A DNA stretch of 64,000 bases from Alcaligenes sp. SORT26. GTDB lineage: Bacteria > Pseudomonadota > Gammaproteobacteria > Burkholderiales > Burkholderiaceae_B. This document shows positions 42,446 to 51,713 of the stretch, in pieces. Below the pieces are notes generated by a model. That model had not been told where the DNA came from and did not search any database. It was given only the letters and a program-made list of their open reading frames with translations. Each line of letters starts with the position of its first letter. Position 1 is the first letter of the stretch. The position numbers and the translations under genes were made by a program. The stretch covers positions 310,001-374,000 of the forward strand of contig NZ_CP070975.1 in NCBI RefSeq assembly GCF_017377875.1, in the 5' to 3' direction.

Positions 42446-42501
42446 AGAAATATCCCGCTAATTGACAACATGAAGTGGCAGCGCTGGGCGGCCGGAACTG
42501 G

Positions 42502-42915
42502 TCAGGAAAGCAGGGCAGAGGGTGGCCCGCGCGCACTCAGGGGCGGGCCCGTCAGGGGAAGAACGGGAGCCGCCGCCTGTTGGGCAGTGTCCCAGGTATG
42601 TTGTGGGATAGACACCGAGTCCCAGGCGGGACCGGGTTCATCATTCAGGGCCTTGTTGGCCTGGGCCTGGGCGAAGATACAGGCCGCATGCAGGCTGTGC
42701 TGGTCTTCATGTTCGGGGCCGGGAAGCTGACCGCTCCACTGTGCCAGAAAGGGGTCGCCCTGCACGCACAGGCTCAGGGCGGCGGCATTGGCAGGATTGG
42801 CGCTGGGCATGTAGCCATTGGGGATCAGGCCACGGATCAGCAGGGCGCATAGCGCCAGCACCAGTAAAAACCGGCTGCGTGTACCTGAGGAGGGGGATGC
42901 GCAGTGCCTGACCAT
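42502..42915 (-). CDS. DUF2946-like protein
   Basis: A 137-residue protein with one N-terminal helix (about 14–32, RFLLVLALCALLIRGLIPNGYMP). The RGLIPNGYMP motif after the helix, a Cys in ALSLCVQ and a later HAACIFAQ segment fit the DUF2946 group, often found in copper and metal regions of betaproteobacteria. The C-terminal part is proline- and alanine-rich. It lies 56 bases upstream of the SCO gene on the same strand. The function is unknown; a metal-linked role is inferred from neighbours. Confidence 0.65.
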   Translation of the reverse strand: MVRHCASPSSGTRSRFLLVLALCALLIRGLIPNGYMPSANPANAAALSLCVQGDPFLAQWSGQLPGPEHEDQHSLHAACIFAQAQANKALNDEPGPAWDSVSIPQHTWDTAQQAAAPVLPLTGPPLSARGPPSALLS

Positions 42916-42997
42916 GATCAGAGCATTCTAGTACAGATGGAAATCTGTTTGCCTGGATTCTGTGGCACAGTGAACACCTATCATCAAGGAGCTTGAT

Positions 42998-43162
42998 ATG
43001 CGACAGATTGTTGGGGTGCTCGGCGCCTTGGTCATGGTCTTGGGACTGGCGGCGTGTTCGACACCGGACCGCTCTGCTGACAGCAGTTGGAGCCGGCCTT
43101 CCGGCGTTGAAATCTATGGGGAAATGGATGCGGGGGTAGGGACGGTGCGGCAGTCCCGCTAG
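42998..43162 (+). CDS. Small lipoprotein of 54 residues
   Basis: An ATG at 42998 with AAGGAG seven bases upstream opens a 54-codon frame: MRQIVGVLGALVMVLGLAAC, then a short polar tail containing EIYGEMDAGVGTVR. The lipobox GLAAC marks Cys20 as the lipidation site. The start signal and signal peptide are strong enough to accept this gene. Short lipoproteins ending in such an IYGEMD-V motif occur in Bordetella relatives (from memory). The role is unknown. It is convergent with the glutamate-synthase-like gene. Confidence 0.75.
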   Translation: MRQIVGVLGALVMVLGLAACSTPDRSADSSWSRPSGVEIYGEMDAGVGTVRQSR

Positions 43163-43184
43163 GGAAACTGCCGCCTTGCAGTGT

Positions 43185-44891
43185 TCAGGCCAGCGCTTGG
43201 CCTGCGCTGTCAGCAACGTCCTGTTTTTTCATGAGGTCTTCAGGATCCGCTTCATCATTCAAGTGCGACAAGGCTTTGCTCAGGCTGTAGGCCGGTTCAA
43301 AGGAGTCGGGGTTGGCCATGGGCCAGCCCACGCGGAAAATCGTTTGACGATAGTGACCGCGCAGCAGCTCGCCTTTTTTCAGATCCGGGAACAGTGCCGA
43401 CATCACACGCACCTCGCCATTGCTGATACGACGGGCTATATGGTGAGGACGTAGCTGGTCCGGGTGCTCCAGACCTGCAGCACCCAGCAACTCAGCCAGT
43501 GCTTTCAACGTATTGCCGTGGAAACTGGCCACGCGCAGGGATTTGTCATCAACCACCAGGGCTTTTTGACGTTGCGGATCTTGTGTTGCCACGCCGGTCG
43601 GGCATTTGTCGGTGTGACAGGCTTGAGCCTGAATGCAGCCAACGGCAAACATGAAGCCGCGTGCGCTATTGCACCAGTCGGCACCCAGGGCCATGATGCG
43701 AGCCATATCAAAAGCGCTGATGATCTTGCCCGAGGCGCCTAGACGGATCTGCTCGCGCAAACCGATACCCACCAGCGTGTTATGAACCAGGCGCAGAGCC
43801 TCGCGCAAGGGGGTGCCGACGTGGTCAATGAATTCCACGGGGGAGGCGCCTGTACCGCCTTCAGCACCATCGACCACAATAAAGTCCGGTGTAATGCCTG
43901 TTTTCAGCATGGCTTTGGCAATGGCAAACCATTCCCAGGGGTGCCCGATACAGAGCTTGAAGCCCACGGGTTTGCCACCGGACAAGGTGCGCAGCTTGGC
44001 CACGAATTCCAGTAGTTCTACGGGCGAGTGGAAGGCGCCGTGGCTCGCTGGCGAGTTGCAGTCCACGCCTTCTGGCACACCGCGCGCCAAGGCAATTTCA
44101 GGTGAGACTTTGGTGCCAGGCAAGATGCCGCCGTGGCCGGGTTTGGCCCCTTGCGACAGCTTGATTTCAATCATCTTGACGTGATCCTGAGTGGCGCGCT
44201 CGGCAAAGCGTTCGGGCGAGAAATTGCCGTGTTCATCCCGGCACCCAAAATAACCCGAGCCAATATTCCAGATCAGATCGCCACCGTGGCGCAGGTGATA
44301 GGTGCTGATGCCGCCTTCGCCCGTGTCATGAGCAAAATTGCCCATCTTGGCACCTTTATTCAAGGCCAGAATGGCATTGGCCGACAGGGCCCCGAAACTC
44401 ATGGCTGAAATATTCAGCACTGACAGCGAATAAGGCTTGGTACAGTCCGGCCCGCCAACATCAATGCGGAACTGCGAGTCCTTGATGTGCTTTGGGGTCA
44501 TGGAGTGGTTGATCCACTCGTAGCCATTGTTATAGACCTCCTGATGGGTACCAAAAGGCTGCTTGTCGATTTCTTGTTTGGCGCGCTGGTACACCAGGGA
44601 GCGGTCAGCACGCGAGAAGGGCAGTTGCTGTTCATCGCCTTCCAGGAAGTATTGGCGAATTTCCGGGCGAATGGCCTCAAAAATGAAGCGCAGATTGCCA
44701 ATAACCGGGTAGTTGCGACGAATGGCGTGACGAGTTTGAGTGATGTCCACCAAGCCCTGGATGCACAGGGCCAGCCCTGGTATCGCCAGCCATAGCCAGC
44801 TTGCGCTTCTGAACAAGGAAAGCAGCAAGAAAAGGGCGGTCAGGCCAATGATGATGTAGAAGGCGGTGTAGCGTGTCAGCCACTTTTGCAT
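43185..44891 (-). CDS. FMN-binding glutamate synthase-like protein, membrane-anchored
   Basis: A 568-residue protein. Two N-terminal helices (about 8–28 and 32–52) precede a GltB-type FMN TIM barrel (about 130–530). FMN contacts are seen in VLNISAMSFGALS and EGGTGASPVEFIDHVGTPL. The iron–sulfur loop CIQAQACHTDKCPTG provides three cysteines in the spacing of the [3Fe-4S] cluster of glutamate synthase. It lacks the amidotransferase domain, so glutamine is not its amide donor by the standard route; the substrate is unknown. The ATG at 44891 has AGGAG six bases upstream and is preferred over 44906. Confidence 0.88.
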   Translation of the reverse strand: MQKWLTRYTAFYIIIGLTALFLLLSLFRSASWLWLAIPGLALCIQGLVDITQTRHAIRRNYPVIGNLRFIFEAIRPEIRQYFLEGDEQQLPFSRADRSLVYQRAKQEIDKQPFGTHQEVYNNGYEWINHSMTPKHIKDSQFRIDVGGPDCTKPYSLSVLNISAMSFGALSANAILALNKGAKMGNFAHDTGEGGISTYHLRHGGDLIWNIGSGYFGCRDEHGNFSPERFAERATQDHVKMIEIKLSQGAKPGHGGILPGTKVSPEIALARGVPEGVDCNSPASHGAFHSPVELLEFVAKLRTLSGGKPVGFKLCIGHPWEWFAIAKAMLKTGITPDFIVVDGAEGGTGASPVEFIDHVGTPLREALRLVHNTLVGIGLREQIRLGASGKIISAFDMARIMALGADWCNSARGFMFAVGCIQAQACHTDKCPTGVATQDPQRQKALVVDDKSLRVASFHGNTLKALAELLGAAGLEHPDQLRPHHIARRISNGEVRVMSALFPDLKKGELLRGHYRQTIFRVGWPMANPDSFEPAYSLSKALSHLNDEADPEDLMKKQDVADSAGQALA

Positions 44892-45264
44892 AAAGACTCC
44901 TGCCAAGAAAACGGGGTGACAGGCAGGATTTTGGGTACCTGCCCATCAGGCTGCCAACATCATAGAACGCTGCCGTACGGTTTGACCATGCCTGGACAGC
45001 GATAGTTTATGAAAACTAACAATGAAAAATTTTGTGACCTGAAAAGGCTTAATCAGGCCTGGAATGTTTAGCCATAAAAGGCATAGTGCAAAGCAGAAAA
45101 GCTGCTGCGGTGCAGCATTGAACAGGATTTATCGCTCTAGGGCTCACCTTGTATGCTTTGGGCGAAGACCCGCAACTGGACGGAATTAAGCTTCTTGTAA
45201 TTGAATAGGTAGGTAAGCTATCTATATAATCATGCTTTAGCCTTTGTTCTGTCTCGTGCCCTTT
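44892..45264. other. Intergenic region upstream of the FUSC–MarR operon
   Basis: About 370 bases between divergent genes, AT-rich near 45000–45040 and 45180–45235, with no gene. It contains a MarR-like inverted repeat at 45205–45225. Confidence 0.55.
45205..45225. promoter_or_regulatory. Candidate MarR operator
   Basis: ATAGGTAG (45205–45212), five bases, CTATCTAT (45218–45225): a dyad with 7 of 8 matched positions, 40–60 bases before the FUSC gene start. The MarR gene at the end of that operon is the likely binder. Confidence 0.5.
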
Positions 45265-47178
45265 ATGTTTCCCTCTCTTTCCTGGATCCAGCTGGATCGA
45301 CCTGCGCTCCTGCACGGCCTGAATTTGGCCTTGGCAGCGTGGCTGTCGTTCACCATCGCTGTTCTGCTGTCCGTTGATAATCCCTTCTGGGCCGCCATGC
45401 CGGTGTGGGTCTTGTCTCAAGCGTACCGTGGACTGGTGTACGAACGGGCCTTGTGGCGGATTCTGGGAACCTTGGTGGGAGCAGGGCTGGGGCTGGTGTT
45501 TTTGCATCTGCCCAATCCTTATTTGCAATTGCTGGGCATGGCGCTGGTGGTGGGGGTGGCGTCGGCCTTGACCCATGTGTTCCGGGGCGCCTTTTCCTAT
45601 TTGCCCATGCTGGCGGGGATTACGATTGGCGTGGTGGTTTTGCCTTCTGTGCTGGCTCCGGATGCTTCATTGGATCTGGCCTTGTCGCGGGTGGAGTGCA
45701 CCTTGATCGGGGTGCTGGTCACGACCTTGCTCTGTTCTCGAACCACACCGCACAGCCAGCGCAAGATCTATTACCAGCGGGTGCGCGTCCTGGCGGCGGA
45801 TGCCTTGCGCATCGCTGCTCATGCTTTGGGTCCGTCTTATCAGCAGCCGGATCAGAGCTCGTGGAGTCGTGTTCGCCAGGAGATTGTGGATCTGGATGCG
45901 CAAGCTCGTATTTTGGCGGCGGGTTCCCTGGATGCTTATCGACGCCTGCCTTATGTGGATGCATTCCTGTACGCCGTGATCGAGCTTCTGGCCGCCAGCG
46001 CGCTGATTGCCCAGCAACGGGAGCGGGGCCTGTCGCCAGCCGCGGATTATGTACAGGACTTGCAGGAACAGGCGCAGCGTTTGCAGGATGGTCTGAGCTT
46101 GCGGGTGCTGGGCAAGACAGCCTTGCGGCAAGAAGGGCAGATCAGTCTGGCGCGCTTGCGCCGTGCAATGGGACAAATACAAAGAGCGGAGCAGGGCTTG
46201 TTCGCTGAACGGGTGCAGCCAAGACGGCACCGTTTTCTGACAACGCCCGCCATCTCGGTGGATTGGCCCCTGGCAATCCGTACTGGCCTGATCAGTGGCT
46301 TGGCTGCTTTCACGGCAGGTGGCGTGGCTTACGCTTTGGCCAGTCCCGCGCTGGAGTTGATGGCGATTGGCGTGTGTACCTTCTCCATTATTCTGGGTTC
46401 CATGCCGCGCCCCCAATTGATGAGCCGAACCATGTTTACCGGGATTGCGGTGGGCGTTCTGGTAGCCAGCTTTTATCGCTACTTTGTCCAGGCGCACCTG
46501 GTGGCAGACTGGCAGGTCATTCTGTCCGTGCTTCCTTTTTTGGTGATTGGCGGTTTGTTACGTGCCAACCGTCCTACCTCGACCTGGGCATTGGACGCGA
46601 ATATGTGTTTCCAGTTGGCCAGTCAGGCCGGGATGGCCGCGGTCAGTTGGCCCATCATCATGAAGGAGTCCCTGCCTTTGCTGGCGGGCTCCGCGGTGGT
46701 GTGCAGTGCCTTCTTCCTTTTGCCTCGCCGTACTCATCCTCGTGGGCAAGCCTTGGTAAGGCGTGTGGTGCGTGAACTGTATCCCCTGATCAAGCGTTCG
46801 CGCCCACGCCTGTTCCGGGTCTGGCGTGCGCGAGTGGCGCGGCAATGGGTGCGCCTCTGGCACTGGATGGGAGAGCAGACCCCCCATGGCTTGCTGTCCT
46901 TGATCAACCTGGGTCATGGAGTGGTTGAGCTGAAACGGTTGGCCAAACGCGGACCGGAGCAGCAGGCCTGTGTGGTGCTGGTCTGTGAATTGCTGGAAGG
47001 GTTCGAGCATCAGCCCGATGAGCTGGCCCAGCAACTGCTGCGTATCAGCCAGTCGTGTACCGATACGGTATTGACGCAGGCGATTATGGATGTCGCCCAG
47101 TCCTTGCAAGGGGCGCAAGCGGTTTTGGTTTATGCTTACCCGCCTGATGCTACGCCGCGTGCTGTGGAGACCTTCTGA
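45265..47178 (+). CDS. FUSC/AaeB-type aromatic acid exporter
   Basis: A 637-residue membrane protein with two membrane blocks (about 20–145 and 345–480), each followed by a soluble helical part: the layout of fusaric-acid and AaeB exporters. It starts MFPSLSWIQLDRPALLHGLNLALAAWLSF at the ATG at 45265; a TTG at 45244 is also in frame. The stop overlaps the marR start by one base. No HlyD adaptor or outer channel is next to it, unlike aaeAB. Export of aromatic acids or similar toxic compounds is inferred from family and the MarR partner. Confidence 0.83.
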   Translation: MFPSLSWIQLDRPALLHGLNLALAAWLSFTIAVLLSVDNPFWAAMPVWVLSQAYRGLVYERALWRILGTLVGAGLGLVFLHLPNPYLQLLGMALVVGVASALTHVFRGAFSYLPMLAGITIGVVVLPSVLAPDASLDLALSRVECTLIGVLVTTLLCSRTTPHSQRKIYYQRVRVLAADALRIAAHALGPSYQQPDQSSWSRVRQEIVDLDAQARILAAGSLDAYRRLPYVDAFLYAVIELLAASALIAQQRERGLSPAADYVQDLQEQAQRLQDGLSLRVLGKTALRQEGQISLARLRRAMGQIQRAEQGLFAERVQPRRHRFLTTPAISVDWPLAIRTGLISGLAAFTAGGVAYALASPALELMAIGVCTFSIILGSMPRPQLMSRTMFTGIAVGVLVASFYRYFVQAHLVADWQVILSVLPFLVIGGLLRANRPTSTWALDANMCFQLASQAGMAAVSWPIIMKESLPLLAGSAVVCSAFFLLPRRTHPRGQALVRRVVRELYPLIKRSRPRLFRVWRARVARQWVRLWHWMGEQTPHGLLSLINLGHGVVELKRLAKRGPEQQACVVLVCELLEGFEHQPDELAQQLLRISQSCTDTVLTQAIMDVAQSLQGAQAVLVYAYPPDATPRAVETF

Positions 47179-47642
47179 TGAATCACCAACTTTATGAACG
47201 ATTTGGCCTGTCCATGATTGTGCTGGCGCGCCTGTATCGTCGTGAATTGGATCAGACCCTGGTGCGTTACGGCGTGTCCGAGGCCACCATCCTGCCGATT
47301 CGCTATCTGGCTCAGTTGGGTGAGCCCATACGACAAGGGCAACTGGCCCGCATGATGCGTCTGGAAGGGCCAACGCTGGTTCGCCTGATCGATCAACTGG
47401 AGTCCGGCGGATTGCTGGAGCGCTTGCCCGACGAGCAGGACAAGCGTGCTCGCCTATTGTGTCTGACTGAAAAAGGGCGGGACTTTCACGAACGCCTACT
47501 GGAATTGCTGCGCCAATCCCGTGCACCCCTGTTTGAAGGGATCCCGGACCAAGACATAGAAGCGGCCTTGCGTTGCTTTGATGCGCTGGCCAGCAATCTG
47601 GGCTTGGAAGCCACGGACATGTCCAGCTTGTTCGGGGATTGA
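47178..47642 (+). CDS. MarR-family transcriptional regulator
   Basis: A 154-residue winged-helix regulator. The DNA-binding core is RQGQLARMMRLEGPTLVRLIDQLESGGLLER, followed by the wing PDEQDKRARLLCLTEKG. It is translationally coupled to the FUSC exporter (one-base overlap), the usual arrangement for a ligand-released repressor of its own efflux operon. The dyad at 45205 is its probable operator. It is convergent with acnA, with a two-way terminator between. Confidence 0.92.
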   Translation: MNHQLYERFGLSMIVLARLYRRELDQTLVRYGVSEATILPIRYLAQLGEPIRQGQLARMMRLEGPTLVRLIDQLESGGLLERLPDEQDKRARLLCLTEKGRDFHERLLELLRQSRAPLFEGIPDQDIEAALRCFDALASNLGLEATDMSSLFGD

Positions 47643-47742
47643 GATAGCATTTCTGATCTGATCATAGTGAATCTGGCACGGTGGATCAGCGGATCAAGTC
47701 ACAAGACAAATTCAATTCTTTGCTGTCAAGGCGACAGTAAAC

Positions 47743-47774
47743 AAAAACGCCAAGGGATTAACCTTGGCGTTTTT
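47743..47774. terminator. Bidirectional terminator between marR and acnA
   Basis: AAAAACGCCAAGG at 47743–47755 pairs with CCTTGGCGTTTTT at 47762–47774, so both strands see a G/C stem followed by T residues. Confidence 0.92.
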
Positions 47775-47812
47775 ATTGAACCTGCAAAGCAGGCCGCTAC
47801 AGGTCTAGCGGC

Positions 47813-50467
47813 TTAGCTCTCCAGGTACTTGCGCCAGACGCGTGGCAGGATGCCGCCATGACGCCAGTACTCCATGTCCTCGACTGTATCCAGACGAACG
47901 ATCACCGGTACGGATTGAGTGCTGCCATCCAGACGCTGGATGATCAGCTCGGCTTGCGAGCGTACGCCCAGGTTTTCTTCCAGACCGTTCACACCAAAGA
48001 TTTCTGTCCCATCCAGCCCCAGGGTGTCGGCATTGGTACCTTCCTGGAACTGCAGGGGCAGCACACCCATACCGACCAGATTGGTGCGGTGAATACGCTC
48101 GAAGCCTTCTGCCACCACTGCCTTCACACCCAGCAGAGCCGGGCCTTTGGCGGCGGAGTCGCGGGAGGAACCGCAACCGTAGTTCTTGCCTGCAATCACC
48201 AGCAGAGGAACCTGACGCTTCTGATAGGTTTGAGCAGCTTCAAAAATACGCATCACTTCGCCTTCAGGCATCACTTTGGTGACACCGCCTTCCACGCCGG
48301 GAACAATCTTGTTGCGCAGACGGATGTTGGCGAAGGTCGCACGTTTGACCACTTCGTGGTTGGCACGACGCGTGGTGTAGTTGTTGAAGTCTTTTTGCTC
48401 CACACCCTTGGACAGCAGGAAGTCAGCGGCAGGTGTACCCAGGCTGATCGAACCCGATGGCGAGATGTGGTCAGTGGTGATGGAGTCACCCAAAATGGCC
48501 AGCGGCCGCATGCCGTGCAAGTTCGCCACGGGGGCGGGTTCGCGCTGCAAGCCATCAAAGTAAGGCGGTTTGCGGATGTAGGTGCTGTCGGCTTCCCAAG
48601 GGTAATGACCGCCGTTGCTTTCGCGGGCCAGTGCATCCCAGGGTTCGCCGCCGTCGTACAGCTCGGCGTAGCGTTCGATGAACAGGTCGCGCTCGTAAGC
48701 ACCGTGGATAGCTTCTTGCACTTCGGCGGATTTGGGCCAGATGTCGCTCAGGTAGACATCCTTGCCGTCCTGATCCTTGCCCAGCGAGTCGCGCGTCAGG
48801 TCCACATTCAGGTTGCCTGCCAGGGCGTAGGCCACGACCAGAGCCGGGGAGGCCAGGTAGGCGGCGCGCACGTTGGCGTGAATACGGCCTTCAAAGTTGC
48901 GGTTGCCCGATAGCACGGCGGTGGCAATCAGCTTTTCCGATTCAATCGCGTTGACGATATTGGTAGGCAAGGGGCCCGAGCCGCCGTTACACGTGGTGCA
49001 GCCAAAACCGGCAATGTTGAAACCCAGTACGTCCAGATCGTCTTGCAGTTGAGCACGTTCCAGCACATCGGCAGTGACCTGGCTACCGGGAACCAGCGAG
49101 GTCTTGACCCAGGGCTTGCTACGCAGGCCACGAGCCACGGCATTACGGGCCAGCAGACCGGCGGCCATCATATTGGCGGGGTTCGCGGTATTGGTACAGG
49201 AGGTAATGGCGGCAATGACGACATCGCCATCATTCAGAACAAAGTCTTCGCCTTCTACGGGCACAGCACGTTGCGGGTCGTAAGGACGGCCAGCAATTTT
49301 CTGGTGATGAGCGGGGAAGGATTGGGCAGCGGTATCCAGATCCAGGTGATCTTCCGGGTTGCTGGGGCCAGCCAGGCTAGGTTTGATGCTGCTCAGATCC
49401 AGTTTCAACACGGTGTCGTAAACAGGAGCGGGAGCGGCCGGGTCACGCCACAGTTTTTGAACCTTGCTGTATTGCTCGACCAGATCAATCTGCTCTTGTG
49501 GACGGCCTGTCATGTGCATGTAGTGCAGGGCAGCATCGTCGATAGGGAAGAACACAGCGGTTGCGCCGTATTCAGGCGCCATATTGGCGATCATGCCGCG
49601 GTCGCCCAGGGACAGCTCGTCCACGCTGGGGCCGAAGAACTCTACAAATTTGCCGACCACGCCCAGTTCACGCAGTTTCTGGGTAATGACCAAGACCAGA
49701 TCGGTAGGCAGCACACCGTCATTCATCTTGCCGGTCAGTTCGATACCGACCACGGCAGGCAGTGCAATCGCCACTGGCAAGCCCACCATTACGGCTTCAG
49801 CTTCAATACCACCCACGCCCCAACCCAGAATGCCCAGGCCGTTCACCATGGGTGTGTGGCTATCGGTGCCCACACAGCTATCGGGGTAGACCAGATCTAC
49901 ATCCTTGCCTTCTTCGGTCCAGACCACCTGACCAATGTGCTCAATGTGCAATTGGTGCATGATGCCTTTGCCGGGCGGCACGACTTTCACGCCATCAAAA
50001 TTGCTGGAACACCAGCGCAGGAAGGCAAAGCGTTCGCCGTTACGTTGGTATTCGCGGGCCAGGTTGACGTCGGCCGCTTTCGGGTTGGCCCAGCTATCCA
50101 CTTGCAGGGAGTGGTCAATGATGACGTCGATAGGCACTTGTGGACGCACACGGCTGGCATCACCACCGGCCGCTTGTACGCCTTCGCGCAAGGCCGCCAT
50201 GTCCAGCAGCATCACCAGACCCAGAATGTCCTGGCCAAACACGCGGGCAGGATAAAAAGTAATGCCGTCGCCCACTTTGCGCTGGAGCAGGGAATCAATT
50301 TCCTGGTCCACATCAGCGTGGCGCACGGCCTTTTGACGACAGAGGTTTTCCAGCAGAACGCGCAGCGAATACGGCAGTTTTTCAATGCCGGGTATGTTGG
50401 CGATAGGAACGTAACGTACGGAACGCCCGTTCAGGGACAGCGTATCTAGGGCAAGAGACTGAGACAT
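47813..50467 (-). CDS. acnA: Aconitate hydratase AcnA
   Basis: An 884-residue cytoplasmic aconitase, close to the usual AcnA length. The [4Fe-4S] cysteines are in AAITSCTNTANP and GFGCTTCNGGSGPLP. The substrate arginine and serine regions are GTDSHTPMVNGLG and NYGCGSSRDSAAKG. The swivel domain contains GDSITTDHISPSG. It interconverts citrate and isocitrate via cis-aconitate; AcnD-type 2-methylcitrate dehydratases are related, and the nearby PrpF-family gene makes that worth weighing, but ILGWGVGGIEAEAVMVG and overall likeness favour AcnA. It is divergent from a GntR regulator across 234 bases. Confidence 0.9.
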   Translation of the reverse strand: MSQSLALDTLSLNGRSVRYVPIANIPGIEKLPYSLRVLLENLCRQKAVRHADVDQEIDSLLQRKVGDGITFYPARVFGQDILGLVMLLDMAALREGVQAAGGDASRVRPQVPIDVIIDHSLQVDSWANPKAADVNLAREYQRNGERFAFLRWCSSNFDGVKVVPPGKGIMHQLHIEHIGQVVWTEEGKDVDLVYPDSCVGTDSHTPMVNGLGILGWGVGGIEAEAVMVGLPVAIALPAVVGIELTGKMNDGVLPTDLVLVITQKLRELGVVGKFVEFFGPSVDELSLGDRGMIANMAPEYGATAVFFPIDDAALHYMHMTGRPQEQIDLVEQYSKVQKLWRDPAAPAPVYDTVLKLDLSSIKPSLAGPSNPEDHLDLDTAAQSFPAHHQKIAGRPYDPQRAVPVEGEDFVLNDGDVVIAAITSCTNTANPANMMAAGLLARNAVARGLRSKPWVKTSLVPGSQVTADVLERAQLQDDLDVLGFNIAGFGCTTCNGGSGPLPTNIVNAIESEKLIATAVLSGNRNFEGRIHANVRAAYLASPALVVAYALAGNLNVDLTRDSLGKDQDGKDVYLSDIWPKSAEVQEAIHGAYERDLFIERYAELYDGGEPWDALARESNGGHYPWEADSTYIRKPPYFDGLQREPAPVANLHGMRPLAILGDSITTDHISPSGSISLGTPAADFLLSKGVEQKDFNNYTTRRANHEVVKRATFANIRLRNKIVPGVEGGVTKVMPEGEVMRIFEAAQTYQKRQVPLLVIAGKNYGCGSSRDSAAKGPALLGVKAVVAEGFERIHRTNLVGMGVLPLQFQEGTNADTLGLDGTEIFGVNGLEENLGVRSQAELIIQRLDGSTQSVPVIVRLDTVEDMEYWRHGGILPRVWRKYLES

Positions 50468-50645
50468 GGCAAACGATTCATCCGTAATGAGAAGGTTGGA
50501 GGGGGCCGACCTGATGGCCCTCTGACTACGTCACCGCTTTATGAACCCTTGCGGATTCGCGCGATGTCAGCGGGCTTTCGACAAGAATAATCCCAACAAA
50601 ATTATGCGTCTGGAGCCTTTGTAAAACAATTAAATTGTATTTTGT

Positions 50646-50660
50646 TTGTATATAATACAA
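50646..50660. promoter_or_regulatory. Candidate GntR/FCD operator
   Basis: TTGTATATAATACAA is a dyad (TTGTAT, three bases, ATACAA). A further ATTGTAT lies at 50634–50640. The site is 42–56 bases before the GntR start and in the shared promoter region with acnA. FCD-type GntR regulators bind short TNGT…ACNA dyads, so autoregulation and control of acnA are plausible. Confidence 0.55.
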
Positions 50661-50701
50661 TAAAACGATCCAAGATCGCTTCGATTTTTAGGAATGTCGG
50701 C

Positions 50702-51709
50702 ATGAACAGCCAATCTAATTCTTTGCATGTCACCCTGGCACATCGCCTGCTGGACTACGTGCGAGCAGGGCATTTGCAGGCCGGGCATCATTTGACGGAA
50801 CAGTCGCTGGCCCAAGCGCTGGGCGCTTCGCGCTCGCCTGTTCGGGGAGCGCTGGCCTATCTGGCAGAAAAAGGCATTGTGGGTGCGCAGCCACCCCGGC
50901 GCGGTTTGTTCTTGTTGAAAGGGGCGGATCAGTTAGGCGTTATTGAAGAAGAACTGGGCACCAGCCAGGACGACCAGATTTATCTGCAACTGGCCCGTGA
51001 CAAGCTCTCGGGCATTTGGGGCGACACCTTGTCGGAAAACGACGCCATGCGTCGTTACGGCCTGACGCGTGAGCGTGTGCGCCGCATTCTGGCCCGTGCC
51101 GCCAATGAAGGCTGGATGGAGCAACGTGCCAGCAAAGGCTGGTCCTTCCTGCCCATGATTGATGGCCCCCAGGCCTGCGAAGAAAGCTATACCTTGCGTC
51201 AGATGCTGGAACCGGCGGCCATGTTGCTGCCTGATTTCGCGATTGATTCCACCGTGTTGCGCCGTGTGCGCTTGCAACAGCAGGCCTTGGCCGATGGTGG
51301 CTGGCGTCACGCCGGGCACGCCGAGATGTATCAGGCCAATGCCACGTTTCATGAGGCCTTGGCCTCTTTGTCGGGCAACCGCTTTATTGCCCAGACGGTC
51401 ACGCGCCAGAACCAATTGCGGCGCTTGCTGGAATATCAGGAAACCCTGGATCGGGAACGTATCCGTCGCCAATGTCTGGAGCATCTGGCGATTCTGGACT
51501 TGCTGGAAAAGGGCGAACGCGCCCAGGCTTCCGCACTGCTGGCCCGCCATCTGGGTAATGCCAGCGAGGAAAAAGTGCAGCAACTGGAGCGGCAACAGCA
51601 AAGCAAGACCCGATCTGCCTCTTTGAGTGAACCGATTGTCTCTCACGCCGACCCCATGGAGGAGACGGCGCAATTTTCTTTAATGGCGCAAGCCAAGAAC
51701 CAGGAATGA
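50702..51709 (+). CDS. GntR/FCD-family regulator with two winged helices
   Basis: A 335-residue regulator. The first winged HTH (about 8–70) has LTEQSLAQALGASRSPVRGALAYL. A second (about 90–150) has TLSENDAMRRYGLTRERVRRIL followed by NEGWMEQR. An FCD effector domain (about 160–290) contains EMYQANATFHEALASLSGN with the metal-binding Asn/His. Standard FadR-type proteins have only one HTH. The start at ATG 50702 is preferred; the frame to 50642 runs through the operator dyad. It is followed by the PrpF-family gene after 4 bases, so they form an operon, divergent from acnA. Confidence 0.87.
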   Translation: MNSQSNSLHVTLAHRLLDYVRAGHLQAGHHLTEQSLAQALGASRSPVRGALAYLAEKGIVGAQPPRRGLFLLKGADQLGVIEEELGTSQDDQIYLQLARDKLSGIWGDTLSENDAMRRYGLTRERVRRILARAANEGWMEQRASKGWSFLPMIDGPQACEESYTLRQMLEPAAMLLPDFAIDSTVLRRVRLQQQALADGGWRHAGHAEMYQANATFHEALASLSGNRFIAQTVTRQNQLRRLLEYQETLDRERIRRQCLEHLAILDLLEKGERAQASALLARHLGNASEEKVQQLERQQQSKTRSASLSEPIVSHADPMEETAQFSLMAQAKNQE

Positions 51710-51713
51710 TGCG

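Noticed and set aside
47813-50467. AcnD-type 2-methylcitrate dehydratase
   Set aside because: The PrpF-family neighbour suggests it, but length and motif context fit AcnA and no other methylcitrate-cycle gene is present.
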